Positions 24,322-34,586 are shown, counted from the first letter of the stretch. The stretch is DNA of 64,000 nucleotides from Ashinkailepas kermadecensis (GCA_034440615.1 JAOTOM010004871.1:124001-188000); one strand, 5' to 3'. The notes: generated by a model from the sequence alone, not told the origin. Translations and numbers: made by a program.

Positions 24322-24480
24322 GGCGACGAGTACACTAGGTGTAAGTTGCCCGTCTCACAATCGAGAGACTGTTGGGTCGAATCTCACATGTCGGTACTCT
24401 TCACCCGCGGCCAATCGGCGTGAGAGATTGGCGGCGCTATATGACTCGGCAGTCGACGTGTCGTAAAGCCAATAACCACC
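24322..24480 (+). mobile_element. SINE family A, old diverged copy
   Basis: GGCGACGAGTACACTAGGTG aligns to the family head; then come CGTCTCACAATCGAGAGAC, GGGTCGAATCTCAC, CCAATCGGCGTGAGAGATTG, CGCTATATGACTC and GTCGTAAAGCCAATAACC. It has many more substitutions than the other copies. Its A and B boxes are both damaged. Confidence 0.85.
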
Positions 24481-24519
24481 ACCACCATCATAGCAGCTGA
24501 CCGATCGCCTCTTTTCTGT

Positions 24520-24990
24520 TTGGGTTCCACGGCCACAGATGAATGTGCCGGTCCCGGGCTGATCCGGAATGATATGAGGATGTTGGCGACTGACAACCTC
24601 GCCTCACCGGGAAGTTTAAATGACATTCTTGGTAAGCTCGGAAAATCTTCCGTCAATTTCAATGGCCGCGTATTGCAGTTAGGATGTCAAGTGCTGCTTG
24701 GAGGCCACAGCATGGCATACCAATGCAGCCTGCACGTGCGTCTGGCGCACAGCTGCGTCTTCGAGCGACACCATGAAAGGCTCGCGCAGGTCAGGTCGAC
24801 TGAGTTCGGCTCCGTCGCTCTTGACGTCCTCTTTGATCCAGACGTTTCCAGAACGTTCCTCTGTGGACTAGTTACGCTGCCCACAGTCATGCGTTCTGAC
24901 CCTGCGAATGTTGTCCAGCTGTTCGCCTCCAACCACGGTTATCCACCGATGAACATATTCGAAAACATGGTGCTGGGAGAATGGTGTTGA
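24520..24990 (+). CDS. unrecognised 156-codon ORF
   Basis: Open from the ATG at 24520 to the stop at 24988. It is not low-complexity: the protein mixes polar and hydrophobic segments with no transmembrane helix, and has several Cys (for example ECAG, LGCQ, YQCS, HSCVF) without a known spacing. I recognise no family. It follows directly on the old SINE. It could be one exon, a decayed element ORF or chance; the absence of a clear upstream promoter or splice context keeps confidence low. Confidence 0.15.
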   Translation: MGSTATDECAGPGLIRNDMRMLATDNLASPGSLNDILGKLGKSSVNFNGRVLQLGCQVLLGGHSMAYQCSLHVRLAHSCVFERHHERLAQVRSTEFGSVALDVLFDPDVSRTFLCGLVTLPTVMRSDPANVVQLFASNHGYPPMNIFENMVLGEWC

Positions 24991-25208
24991 AGTTGGTGAC
25001 GCGGCGTCACCTCGGAGAAGCCGTCACCAGGAGCGTGCACAGGAGCGTGAACATCAGCCAGACGGAGGTCCAGTCGCGTTCTCTTCAAGAACGAGGTAAA
25101 GAGCTGGATACAGGCCAACAGTGAAAGGAATGTAGAATAGTGTGCGTCTCTTTGACTTGCGCAGGAGCGGTGCCTAGTCGACTTTTTCTTTATTATTAAC
25201 GGTTTCTG

Positions 25209-25219
25209 TGTTGGCGAGT
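25209..25219. repeat. target-site duplication, left (TGTTGGCGAGT)
   Basis: Exact 11-bp match to 32667-32677. It brackets the whole LINE stack and fixes its ends. Confidence 0.85.
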
Positions 25220-26134
25220 CAATTCAATACCACAACAGACATTGAAGTCATCAGTCACACATTGCTCACTGAAATCCACGTACACAACACAGCCTACACC
25301 CTCATTAACGTATATGACCCCCCTCGCGAAACACAGAAACCCTCTCGGAATTAAAAAAGGCACTTGAACAAATTCACACCCTTGTCATACTCACAGGAGA
25401 CTTTAACTCACACCACCCACTATGGGACACAACACGACCCGATCACAGAGCACTCACACTCATCACACTGGCTACATAACATAACCTCACGATACTCAAC
25501 ATCGGCTCACCAACATACCTCGTACCAATTAGTTCACACCTCCCTACCACCCCGGACATAACACTCGCTTCCTCTCGCATAGCCCTCTCCCTATCCTGGA
25601 TAGCCGACTCCGATCCACACTTTAGTGACCACGCCCCCATTACCATTACCTTCCACCAAATCCCGACCACCGGCCCACCCGACCCCCGACGGGCCGGTGG
25701 AACCTTAAAAACGCATCCTGGACCCCATTTTCAGAATCCTTAGCAGTGCAGGCATCCTATAATCCACAATACACACCAGAACAATACGCAGACATGCTGC
25801 ACACCACCGCACTCCAACACATACCACAAACAAAACCACGACGCCAACACAAACCTCGCGCGGCTTCCTGGTGGAGCGAAGAGTGCCACCGGGCGATCCG
25901 CGCGGGGAACCACGCACGATACAGATACGAACGACACCGTACGCCGGAAACACTTACAGCATACAAACTGAACAGAGCTCTATGCAAACGCACCATCAGA
26001 CAAGCCAAAAAGACCTCCTGGAATACATTTTGCAATCAATTCAATAGATTCACACCTCTCGGCGAAATTTGGACACTCCTCAAAACATTTCAACACCGAC
26101 AAAGACCCCCACCTAAAGCCATCACACTTATACA
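25220..26134 (+). pseudogene. LINE ORF2 part 1: endonuclease and linker, frameshifted
   Basis: EVISHTLLTEIHVHN and TLINVYDPPRE, then, in another frame from about 25366, LTGDFNSHHPLWD and SDHAPITI. These are the GDFN and SDH motifs of the APE-type endonuclease that nicks target DNA. The frame from 25746 (PRRQHKPRAASWWSEECHRAI) is the usual linker before RT. At least two frame changes and one in-frame stop show it is dead. Confidence 0.8.
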
Positions 26135-26147
26135 CAATAACATCACC
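26135..26147. repeat. TSD of SINE A copy 1 (CAATAACATCACC)
   Basis: Repeated at 26318-26330. The first two or three bases could belong to the SINE tail. Confidence 0.85.
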
Positions 26148-26317
26148 GGGGACGAGTGGTCTAGGGGTTAGATGCTCGTCTCACAATCGAAAGATTGTGG
26201 GTTCGAATCTCACCTGTCGCTGCTCTTCGCCCGCGACCAATCGGCGTGAGAGATTGGCGACGCTATATGACTCAACGGTCGATGTGTCGTAAAACCAATA
26301 ACCAACCAATAGCCAAC
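26148..26317 (+). mobile_element. SINE family A copy 1, full length
   Basis: Starts GGGGACGAGTGGTCTAGGGG, B box GGTTCGAATC, then CCAATCGGCGTGAGAGATTG, GACGCTATATGACTC and GTCGTAAAACC, with a tail of (CCAATAACCAA) repeats. Flanked by a 13-bp duplication inside the LINE linker/RT junction. Confidence 0.95.
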
Positions 26318-26386
26318 CAATAACATCACCATCACAGACCCACAAACAATAGCAAACATCTTCGCAGACAACTATCACAATAGGTC

Positions 26387-27002
26387 ATGCACACTCCCAC
26401 GACAACCCTATGCGACTCTTACCGTCCTATCGCACTAACCAGCTGTTTTCACAAACTCTTTGAACGCCTAGTCAAAAAACGCCTTCTTTATATTCTTCAA
26501 ACACAAAAACTAATCTCTCCTATACACTCAGGTTTCCTTCCTAACCGCTCATGTCTTGACAACCTCACCTATCTCACCACCCACATCCAGGAAGCGGCGG
26601 CCAAGAAACGCTCTACCGTCGCCGTCTTCCTGGATCTCAAACAAGCCACTATCAACATCACAGCACTCCTAGAACATTTACACAACATAGACATACAGGG
26701 CAGACTCATACACTACCTTCATTTCTATCTATTAAACCGCTCCTTCCAAGTCAAAATCGGACAACACACATCAGAAACTAAATTCCCTACAATCGGCCTA
26801 ATGCAAGGCGCGGTCCTCAGTCCCCTACTCTTTATTCTAGGCTTAAATTCAGTCCTCACAGACAACTTTTCGGCCAAAATTGCAATATATGCAGACGACA
26901 TTGTACTTTGGACATCACAAGCAACACCAAATCACGCACTAGCTCTACTACAAAACTCACTAACAGAATTACACCACAAACTCGCAGTACTAAATCTACA
27001 CC
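26387..27002 (+). pseudogene. LINE ORF2 part 2: reverse transcriptase palm/fingers
   Basis: SYRPIALTS, HSGFLPNRSCLDNL, VAVFLDLKQA (first catalytic Asp), MQGAVLSPLLFI and AIYADDIVLW (YADD catalytic pair at about 26888-26899) are RT motifs in family order. The frame is cut at about 27002 by the CR1 insertion and resumes after 30410. It is open for 200 codons, so decay is moderate. Confidence 0.88.
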
Positions 27003-27032
27003 AAAGATGGTCTTGGAACTTTTGTTAAGTGT

Positions 27033-29847
27033 ATGATGCTTAATGCTCAGAGCATTCGATCCAAATTTGATGAGTTCAAGTGTTATGTTGCTGAGGAGAA
27101 ACCAGATTTTGTTTGCATTACTGAGGCATGGGTCAGTGAGGGATATTTTGGGGATAACTTGCAGGACTATGAGATCCATGGATACAATATGTTTTCATGC
27201 AATAGGGGTCCAGCAGTGAAAGGGGGTGGTGTAATGCTCTATGTGAATAGCTTATACAGTTCTCAAAAAGTAGTAGATGGGGTGAAAAATGTGTCTGTGG
27301 AGTCCATTTGGCTTGATGTTGCTGTGGGAAAAGGCAACAACAATAAACTGAGGATAGGAGCTTTGTATCGATCAGGAACCTTGCCACATTCTCAGCAACT
27401 GGAGCTTGATAAGGTGATTTGTGAGGAAATCAGTAGAAACTTTCAGAGGAAATGCCTTATTCTTGGTGACTTTAATCTAAAAGGATATGAAAATGTTGGT
27501 GTTGGCTCCCCATCATGTAAACTGTTTAGGAAATGCCTTGAAGAGGACTTGTTCTTACACCAGTTTGTAATGGAACCAACCAGGCAGGGCTCATTCTTGG
27601 ACCTTGTCTTCTCAGATTTAAGTGATTTAGTTCAAGACTTGACTGTAGGAGAAACTCTGGGAAGAAGTGACCATAACATAGTGAGATTCAAGGCACAGGT
27701 ATCAGGGACAATCAAGGATAATTTGGCAAAGATTCCAAATTTTAACAGGGAAGACTTTGCCTCCATGAGAGAGGCTTTAAGTGCCATAAAATGGGAAGAA
27801 GAATTCTTTGATTTAAATGCCTGTGAAATGTGGGAAAAGTTCAAATCCTACTTGAGGGAAATTCAGATTAGACATGTCCCCCAAAAGCAAAGGCGCAAAA
27901 GAAGGGCAGGAAAGCCAGCATGGCTTACACCAGATGTGATGAAAGCAATTAAGGCTAAGAAAGGTGCATTTAGAGTATTTAAGGAGGCTTCAAATATCGT
28001 AAATCTAAGGTCGTATCAAAAATCTAGAGACGCTGTGAAGCAGAAAATCAGAGCAGCAAAGCGAGCAAAAGAATTAGATTTGGCTAGGAACTGTAATGGG
28101 GACAGTAAAAAGTTCTTTAGTTTCTACAAGCTAAGTAAAGTTTCAAGCACAATTGGTCCACTGGATGTAAATGGGACTATATTGAGTGAGGATAGTGAGA
28201 TGGTTGAGGAGCTGAGCAAGCAGTTTAAATCAGTGTTTACAGTGGAGGATGTGACTAATCTGCCAACCGTGAACCACAGTTCAGTGACAGGTGATCAGAT
28301 ACACGATGTTGATTTCATTGATAGTGATATTGTTTTCAATTATATCAGAAAAATAAAGACAAACAAGGCAGCAGGACCCGATGGAATTTATGCTAGGGTA
28401 TTGCGGGAAGCTGAAAAGGAAGTGGCAATTCCACTTAGCATAATATTTTGTAGATCAGTTTCGCAAAATGAAATTCCAACAGATTGGAAAAGAGCAAATG
28501 TAGTTCCTATTTTCAAGAAAGGAGAAAGAGGGGAAGTTGAAAACTATAGGCCAGTAAGCCTCACATCCCTAGTCTGCAAGGTACTCGAATCAATTATCAA
28601 GGATAGAATAGTTAGTTTTCTGGAAGGAAGCAAATTGATTCAAGATACTCAACATGGGTTTAGAAAAGGGCGATCGTGCCTCACAAATCTCTTGGACTTT
28701 TTGAATTTTGCTACAGAACAATTTGATCAGGGAAATCAGGTTGATGTAGCATATCTTGACTTTAGTAAGGCCTTTGACAAGGTACCCCATAAACGGTTAA
28801 TGATGCAGCTTCAGGGCCATGGTATTGCAGGTAGCATCCTAAAATGGATAGAGTTGTGGCTTTCAGATAGACAGCAGAGAGTGATGCTAAATGGTACAAA
28901 GTCATCATGGCAAAATGTTCTTAGTGGAGTCCCCCAGGGGTCGGTACTGGGGCCACTATTGTTCATTATATATGTGAATAGCATTGAATGTGGCCTAAGC
29001 AGTAAGGTTTTGAAATTTGCGGATGATTTGAAGATCTTTAGGGCAATAACAGGGCAAAATGAGCAGGTTTTGCTGCAGAAAGACTTAGACGAGCTAGTGA
29101 AGTGGTCCGAAAAATGGCAAATGAAGTTTAATTTTGATAAGTGCAAAGTCATGCATGTAGGTAGGCAGCATATGAAGGCTCCATACTTGATGGGTGGCCA
29201 AGTACTATCTGTGACTCAGCAGGAGAAGGACTTAGGTGTTATTTTGAACACAAAATTGGGGGGCATCAGAACAGACCAAAGAAGCCAGGAAGAAGGCACT
29301 AAGAATGCTAGGGGCAATACAGAGGAATGTGTCATACAAAAGTGAGGAGGTCATCAGGAAGCTTTACTGTGCATATGTCAGGCCACATTTGGAATACTGT
29401 GTCCAAGCTTGGTCCCCTAGTTATGAGAAAGATTGTTGGCTTTTAGAGAGAGTACAAAAGAGGGCAACAAAAATGGTTAATGGTATAGGCATCCTGGAAT
29501 ATGAGGAAAGACTGAAGAAATTGAACATGTTTTCACTTAGATATAGAAGGCTGAGAGGAGATCTCATCGAGGTTTTTAAATTTGTTCATGGTCAGGAACA
29601 GGGATATCTCAGGGAAATGTTTGAATTTAACAGAAATGATGCAATTAGAGGTCATCAATTCAAAATTAAAGTTAATCACAGCAGGACAAGGTTAAGACAG
29701 TCTTTCTTCACCAACAGGGTAGTAGAACACTGGAACCAGCTGCCAGGAACCATTGTCAGTAGCAACACACTGAACATCTTTAAAAACGGCATAGACAATC
29801 ATTATAAGAATAGGGGGATTGTTTTTCTGTATTCCAGGGAAGGTTGA
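27033..29847 (+). pseudogene. CR1 ORF2 endonuclease-reverse transcriptase, one frameshift
   Basis: About 938 codons in two frames. Endonuclease: NAQSIRSKFDE at the start, ITEAW, GDFNLKG (about residue 144) and RSDHNIV (about 211). Reverse transcriptase: NYRPVSLTS (about 502), QHGFRKGRSC, VAYLDFSKAFDKV (about 572), SGVPQGSVLGPLLF and KFADDLKIF (about 661). In the C-terminal part come KVMHVG, DLGVIL, then in the second frame LRMLGAIQRN, YVRPHLEYC, RATKMV and a NRVVEHWNQLPG tail. The frame changes at a run of six G (29258-29263); removing one G would make it continuous. No in-frame stops were seen. The start codon listed is simply the first ATG in the truncated frame; the original N-terminus is lost. 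It would nick target DNA and copy its own RNA. Confidence 0.9.
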
Positions 29848-29870
29848 TCGACAGGGAGGAGTGGGAGTTG

Positions 29871-30266
29871 GGAGGAGTTTGTAATTGTTGACTGTGTTAT
29901 GAAATAGCAAGTGAGTCTCTTATTAAGTCTAAATGCTTTATAACTTTATATAGGGTGTACCTAGCAGTGGATTCAGCACCTTCCTTCGGGATGTGATACT
30001 GATGAGATTGTCTATGGTAGCACAATAGGTATGATGGGAGGAGTTTGTAATTGTTGAGTGTATTATGCAATAGCAAGTGAGTCTCTTATTAAGTCTGAAC
30101 GCTTTATGAATTTCTGTGGGATGTGCCTGGCAGTGGATTCGGCACCTTCCTTCGGGATGTGATGCTGATGAGGTTGTCTATGGTGGCACGATGGGTGTGA
30201 TGGGAGGAGCTTGTGATTATTGAGGGTGTTAGGCGGTAGCAAGTGAGTGGTGTTAGATGGGCTGGG
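29871..30266 (+). repeat. 166-bp tandem repeat in CR1 3' UTR, about 2.4 copies
   Basis: GGAGGAGTTTGTAATTGTTG starts at 29871 and 30037, and a variant at 30203. Each full unit holds AGCAAGTGAGT, GCAGTGGATTC and CACCTTCCTTCGGGATGTGA. Copies differ by about one base in ten, so the duplication is older than this insertion and is likely a feature of the family. Confidence 0.9.
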
Positions 30267-30410
30267 ATATATAGCTTCCTAGGAACTTGGGATAAGGGAT
30301 TGATTGGGGTGGGAGTATGTACATTCTAGTACCTTTTCTAGATAGGCTTAACCCAGATGGGCCCCTGTGGCTCTTATTAAGCCTTAATACTTTATGACTT
30401 TATGACTTTA

Positions 30411-30910
30411 CACACCGCACCACACAAATCAAAATGCATGATCTTCGCTACCACAAACACACAGATGCACAACCACTAAAAATAGACCAAACACCTATAC
30501 CTTTCGTTACCAAAGCAAAATTTTTAGGCATCACACTAGACCCGCGTCTTACCTTTCGGCCACACATTCTGGACATTCAAAAACGCGCATCCAAAAGAAT
30601 CAACATACTACGAGCACTTTCTGGCACCAACTGGGGATCCGATCGAAACACACTTATAACCCTCTACAAATCACTCATTCGGCCGATTTTGGAATACGGA
30701 TCCCGACTCTTCGAAAACGCTGCTAAATCAAACCTCAAAATTATAGACAGACTACAACACCAATGCTTAAAAATAGCCACAGGAGCCTATATCACCTCAC
30801 CATACCTCGCACTACATATATACAACCACATACCAGAATTACAGCACAGACCCACACAAGCACTATTAAGATACCACTACAAAACGCAACTCATACCACA
30901 ACACCCATGA
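30411..30910 (+). pseudogene. LINE ORF2 part 3: RT thumb/connection after CR1
   Basis: Resumes with KSKCMIF in one frame, then AKFLGITLDPRLTF, HILDIQKRASKRINILRAL, LYKSLIRPILEYG and IDRLQHQCLKIATGAY in another. This is the standard connection region of I/Jockey-type ORF2, and it confirms continuity with the pre-CR1 piece. Confidence 0.85.
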
Positions 30911-30952
30911 ACACAGGCCCTAAAATTTCGCACCACACGTGTACATCAACTC

Positions 30953-31605
30953 ATGACAACATCACGACTCAAAACCACAATAGGATGCCGCATCCACCAA
31001 CACACAAGCAGACTACACATTACACTACCCACTGCCAAACCATTACCAACACCCACAGCCTGGTGGAAATACGAAACACCCACAACACACTTCCTCATAG
31101 ACCACCCAAAGCACACATACACCGACGCAGAAATACACCAACGCTTCTTCCAATTCACAGCACAACACGCAAATTACAACATCATATACACAGACGGTTC
31201 AAAATCACATACACAGCAGACGGGCACAGCGGCGGTGCTGTACCCCAATGCAGCACCGCCGCGGTTTATCCTTCGTGCCCGTCTGCACGACACAGCATCA
31301 ACCTACACAGCAGAACTATACGCAATCTTTTCGGCTTACTCCACCATTTACAACACCAAAATTGAACACAACATCATAGCCACTGACGCCAAATCAGCAT
31401 TACAAAGCATCACAACATACACCAAACACAAACACCCCTCATCCCGAAAATACTCAACATACACCAAAAACTCAACGCACGACAAAGACCACTTCTCCTA
31501 TGGATCCCAAGTCACACAAACATACACGGCAACGAACACGCAGACACTGAAGCAAACATAGCCACAACACTACCACAAACCATACCATGCCCACTCTCAC
31601 AATCT
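30953..31605 (+). pseudogene. LINE ORF2 part 4: RNase H domain
   Basis: IIYTDGSKSH (catalytic Asp at about 31190), STYTAELYAI (Glu) and IIATDAKSALQS (Asp) give the three acidic residues. A frame change then gives LLLWIPSHTNIHGNEHAD, the closing RNase H motif. A self-encoded RNase H places the element in an I-group or related RNase H-bearing clade, not CR1 or RTE. It would remove the RNA template during insertion. Confidence 0.88.
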
Positions 31606-31619
31606 GACTACTACCCCAC
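31606..31619. repeat. TSD of SINE A copy 2 (GACTACTACCCCAC)
   Basis: Exact 14-bp match at 31780-31793. Confidence 0.95.
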
Positions 31620-31779
31620 GGGGACGAGTGGTCTAGGGGTAAGATGCTCGTCTCACAATCGAAAGGTTGTGGGTTCGAGTCTCACCTGTCGCTACTCTTC
31701 GCCCGCGACCAATCGGCGTGAGAGATTGGCGACGCTACATGACTCAACGGTCGACGTGTCGTAAAACCAATAACCAACC
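31620..31779 (+). mobile_element. SINE family A copy 2, full length
   Basis: GGGGACGAGTGGTCTAGGGG head, intact A and B boxes, and a tail ending CAATAACCAACC. The perfect 14-bp duplication indicates a young insertion. Confidence 0.97.
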
Positions 31780-31793
31780 GACTACTACCCCAC

Positions 31794-32202
31794 AATACAA
31801 CAGGCACTTAACAAACACATCCAACAAACATGGGACACAGCACTAACGCAGCTTCATGGAATACACTCCAAACACGAACCTTGGCACACCATCAACCAAC
31901 GCACCAGACTTAAGGAACGCACTCTAACACGACTACGCCTCGGACACACAGCACTTACACACTCCTATCTCTTACTACAACGCCCACGACCACAATGCAC
32001 AACATGCCAGCGAACACTCACCATCAAACACATACTCATCTACTGCACTAAATACAACAACGAAAGGCAACACATCACAGACTACTGCAGCACACGCAAC
32101 ATTCCACTAAACATCACTATGCTTCTCAACGACGACTATCCAACATTACACGAGCTTCTCTTTCACTTTCTCTCTACGACACGCCTAATTGATCAACTGT
32201 GA
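31794..32202 (+). pseudogene. LINE ORF2 part 5: Cys-rich C-terminus and stop
   Basis: Continues LNKHIQQTWD, LTRLRLGHTALTHSYLL, CTTCQRTLTIKHILIYC and ends LIDQL-stop at about 32200. The CxxC...HxxxxC spacing is the usual LINE C-terminal zinc-knuckle-like motif. This stretch is in one open frame. Confidence 0.85.
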
Positions 32203-32666
32203 AAAAAATAGACCGGGGAAAAAAGAAAGAAAGAAAAAGACGGAAAACCCGGGAATAAAAAAATGAACCGAAAAAACAAAATAAAAACAACAAAACAAAA
32301 TAAAAAAAAACAAAAATCAAACAAATAACTACAAAAAAGATGTTCTTGCAATGTTCATATATGGCGATGACCCGACCCCAACCCACCCACTACACCCCAT
32401 ACCCCAATCTAGCACCGTCCGGACTGACAGCTTCTATCGACTACTTCATCGCCGGCTCTCAAACGACTCTTCTCTGCCATCTCCACCTCTTCAAGCTATC
32501 AGATCAACTCAGCCCTTCAAGACGACTCCGACTCTACTCGAACATCACTCTACAAGCAATCTATCCACCCTGTATCTAATCCTCCTACCATTCTATCCCT
32601 CACACACCGGAAACAGCCGATATCACCCACAGGTGGCAGGCTGGCCAAATACAACCACACACACAC
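32203..32666 (+). other. LINE 3' UTR
   Basis: Purine/A-rich for about 130 bases (GGGAAAAAAGAAAGAAAG), then C-rich unique sequence to CACACACAC just before the right duplication. Assigned to the element only because the duplication lies at 32667. Confidence 0.7.
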
Positions 32667-32677
32667 TGTTGGCGAGT
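32667..32677. repeat. target-site duplication, right (TGTTGGCGAGT)
   Basis: Partner of 25209-25219. Confidence 0.85.
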
Positions 32678-33049
32678 GTACAGGGGTGAATGTGATTTTC
32701 GACCCATGCCCCTTTTCAACTCGGCGACATGGTTTCTGAAAAGCCTCCAGTGAATTGTTGATAAATGATGCAACTGCAAAAACTGACCGACTGCCTGATT
32801 AATATGATCGCAGTTTCAGGTTTTGACATTGCAGGCGTTGCGTTGCATCGTTTTGTTCTATTGCCTCGAGGCGTTACGTATTTGTGTGTTTTTTTTGCTG
32901 ATGTCGGTAATGCGGACAAGAACAAGATGGAGAAAACGAATTCCGAGACGTGCCTGCAAATCGTGATTGCGAACTGGGTCGGACCGATCTCGAAGAGCTT
33001 CGAACTGAGACGAGTGGCTGCCCGCCGATCGCAGTGACCGCTCGGTGCA
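32678..33049. other. no gene; upstream of gypsy fossil
   Basis: Unique; no motif recognised. It may include decayed protease/spacer of the same gypsy copy. Confidence 0.35.
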
Positions 33050-33391
33050 CACACGACCGCCTGCGCGAGCAGGCAGCCACCCAGACCGAACAAGTGGAGC
33101 GACGCGGCGTTATTCGGAAACCAACTGCGCACTGGTCGACACCAGCAATGCTGGTCCGCAAGGCCGACGGGAACTTTCGCTTTGCCGCCGAGTGCAGGAC
33201 GCTCAATTTCAGAGTGGCTGCGGACGTGACGCACGTGCCATCGGTGCGCTGGAGTGCCCCGACAGTCTGGATGGATCGCAGTTATATACAACTCTGTGTC
33301 TGAATTCTGCACAATTTCCCATTGCGCCAGAAGACCGTGGAAAATCGGCCTTCTTTACTGAAGTAAATATATGGTACCTCCTGGTATTGCT

Positions 33392-33392
<1 letters not shown>
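33050..33392 (+). pseudogene. Ty3/gypsy reverse transcriptase fragment
   Basis: One frame gives QVERRGVIRK, HWSTPAMLVRKADG, FRFAAECRTLN and VTHVPS. After a frame change between about 33240 and 33265 another gives DSLDGSQLYTTL, FPIAPEDRGKSAFFTE. These are the N-terminal half of the gypsy-type RT domain (motifs before the YxDD box). It is cut off by the (TA)n tract at 33393, and the YxDD, RNase H and integrase parts are missing. No LTRs were found. It is a dead fragment of an LTR retrotransposon. Confidence 0.85.
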
Positions 33393-33450
<58 letters not shown>

Positions 33451-33471
33451 GTGTGTGTGTGTGTGTGTATT
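33393..33471. repeat. (TA)n-(GT)n microsatellite
   Basis: TA tract to 33448, then GT tract. The GT part with ATT (16 bp) forms the duplicated target of the next SINE. Confidence 0.95.
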
Positions 33472-33631
33472 GGTTGGTTATTGGTTTTACAACACGTGGA
33501 CCGTTCAGCCATGTAGCGTCGCCAATCTCTCACGCCGATTGGTCGCGGGCGAAGACTAGCGACAGGTGAGACTCGAACCCACAACCTTTCGATTGTGAGA
33601 CGAGCATCTTACCCCTAGACCACTCGTCCCC
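33472..33631 (-). mobile_element. SINE family A copy 3, full length
   Basis: Minus-strand copy starting GGGGACGAGTGGTCTAGGGG at 33631. Target duplication of 16 bp (TG repeats plus TATT) at 33456-33471 and 33632-33647. It inserted into a GT microsatellite. Confidence 0.95.
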
Positions 33632-33647
33632 TGTGTGTGTGTGTATT

Positions 33648-34260
33648 CTTGCAAGGGAGTAAGCGAGGGCTCGTAATTCCCGGAATACTGACGTCATAGT
33701 TTTATGGTCCACACAACGCTCATCCAACGCCATCGTCCTTGGAGCAATGACGCCGTCAGCACCCGTTATTGTACATTAGCGTGCGCCTGCCTCGCTGTAT
33801 AGGCACCAGCATTGATCAGCAGCAAGGCTGAACTGAAGTCGCACAACGCCTCGAGGCACTGGAATAAAACGAGTCAACGCAACACTTAGAATGGCAATAC
33901 ATTGAAACTGTTATTATATTAATCAGCCAGTTACTGGCGTGTTTTCCCATCCACGAGCCACCGTGAACGTCTTTAGCCGCCTGCCTCGTAACCTCGAAAC
34001 CAATCGGCGAATCGAATGGAGATGGAGTGCAATAGATAGACCAACTGGTGTATGGAAAGCCCTTGGTTTATGTTTCACCATGGGCAGAACCTTCATCGTC
34101 CGGCTCCTGCCCATAAGAGGGCAATAGAGCTAGTCCCATCTCATCCTTTGGCAGGGAGAACACTTACCAGCTCTGGTAGGCTTTCGTCCTGCCAAAGAAT
34201 TAACACCTTAGGCAGATCCTTGGGTCCGGTAGCGCACCGCGATGGCATGGGTTCGCCGCA
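33648..34260. other. no gene seen
   Basis: Unique sequence without domains. Confidence 0.4.
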
Positions 34261-34270
34261 TGTCACAGGA

Positions 34271-34335
34271 TTGGTTGGTTGGTTATTTGAGTTTTAGGGC
34301 GCATCGACCAGGTTTGGTCATTTAGCGCCCATCCG
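34271..34335 (-). mobile_element. tail-only retroposon unit, copy 2
   Basis: On the minus strand: ATGGGCGCTAAATGACCAAA, TGGTCGATGCGCCC, TAAAACTCAAATAACCAACC. Target duplication TGTCACAGGA at 34261-34270 and 34336-34345, exact 10 bp. It has no tRNA-like head. Confidence 0.8.
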
Positions 34336-34575
34336 TGTCACAGGAGCCGTCCCTTGTTTGCCGGGGCCGATAAATGGGAATATCCCCGCCGTGTGCACAA
34401 CGCGCCACGGCGGGGAATCCGAGAGCAATTGCGTGAACGAGACCGTCCCGCAAGGGCGACGAAAAATGAAACATCTGCCGTGTCCATAGCGTATGTGCGT
34501 GTGTCGGTGTGAATGTGGGCTATCGTAAAATCCCTGTATGGGGACAAAGAAATAAGGAAAGAAAAGGGTATGGCG

Positions 34576-34586
34576 GCACTCCCAGA
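34576..34586. repeat. TSD of SINE A copy 4 (GCACTCCCAGA)
   Basis: Exact match at 34734-34744. Confidence 0.9.

Larger units (their letters stand above)
27003..30410 (+). mobile_element. CR1-clade LINE, nearly intact, inserted in the LINE above
   Basis: The 5' end is at the start of the endonuclease domain (ORF1 and 5' UTR missing). Then come an EN-RT ORF, a 3' UTR with a 166-bp tandem repeat and a 3' end of (ACTTTATG)n units (TACTTTATGACTTTATG). CR1-type 3' ends are short octamer repeats without poly-A, and usually there is no target duplication; both fit. Composition is AT-richer than its host element. Confidence 0.9.
25220..32666 (+). mobile_element. 5'-truncated I/Jockey-like LINE with RNase H, host of nested insertions
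   Basis: Bounded by an 11-bp duplication (TGTTGGCGAGT). It starts inside the endonuclease domain, as expected for incomplete target-primed reverse transcription, and ends in a 3' UTR of about 460 bp closing on (AC)n. Pieces in order are endonuclease, linker, SINE insertion, reverse transcriptase, CR1 insertion, connection region, RNase H, SINE insertion and Cys-rich C-terminus. Without the insertions the copy is about 3.7 kb. The coding strand is strikingly A+C rich and poor in G. Insertion order from nesting: this element first, then the SINEs and CR1. Confidence 0.85.
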
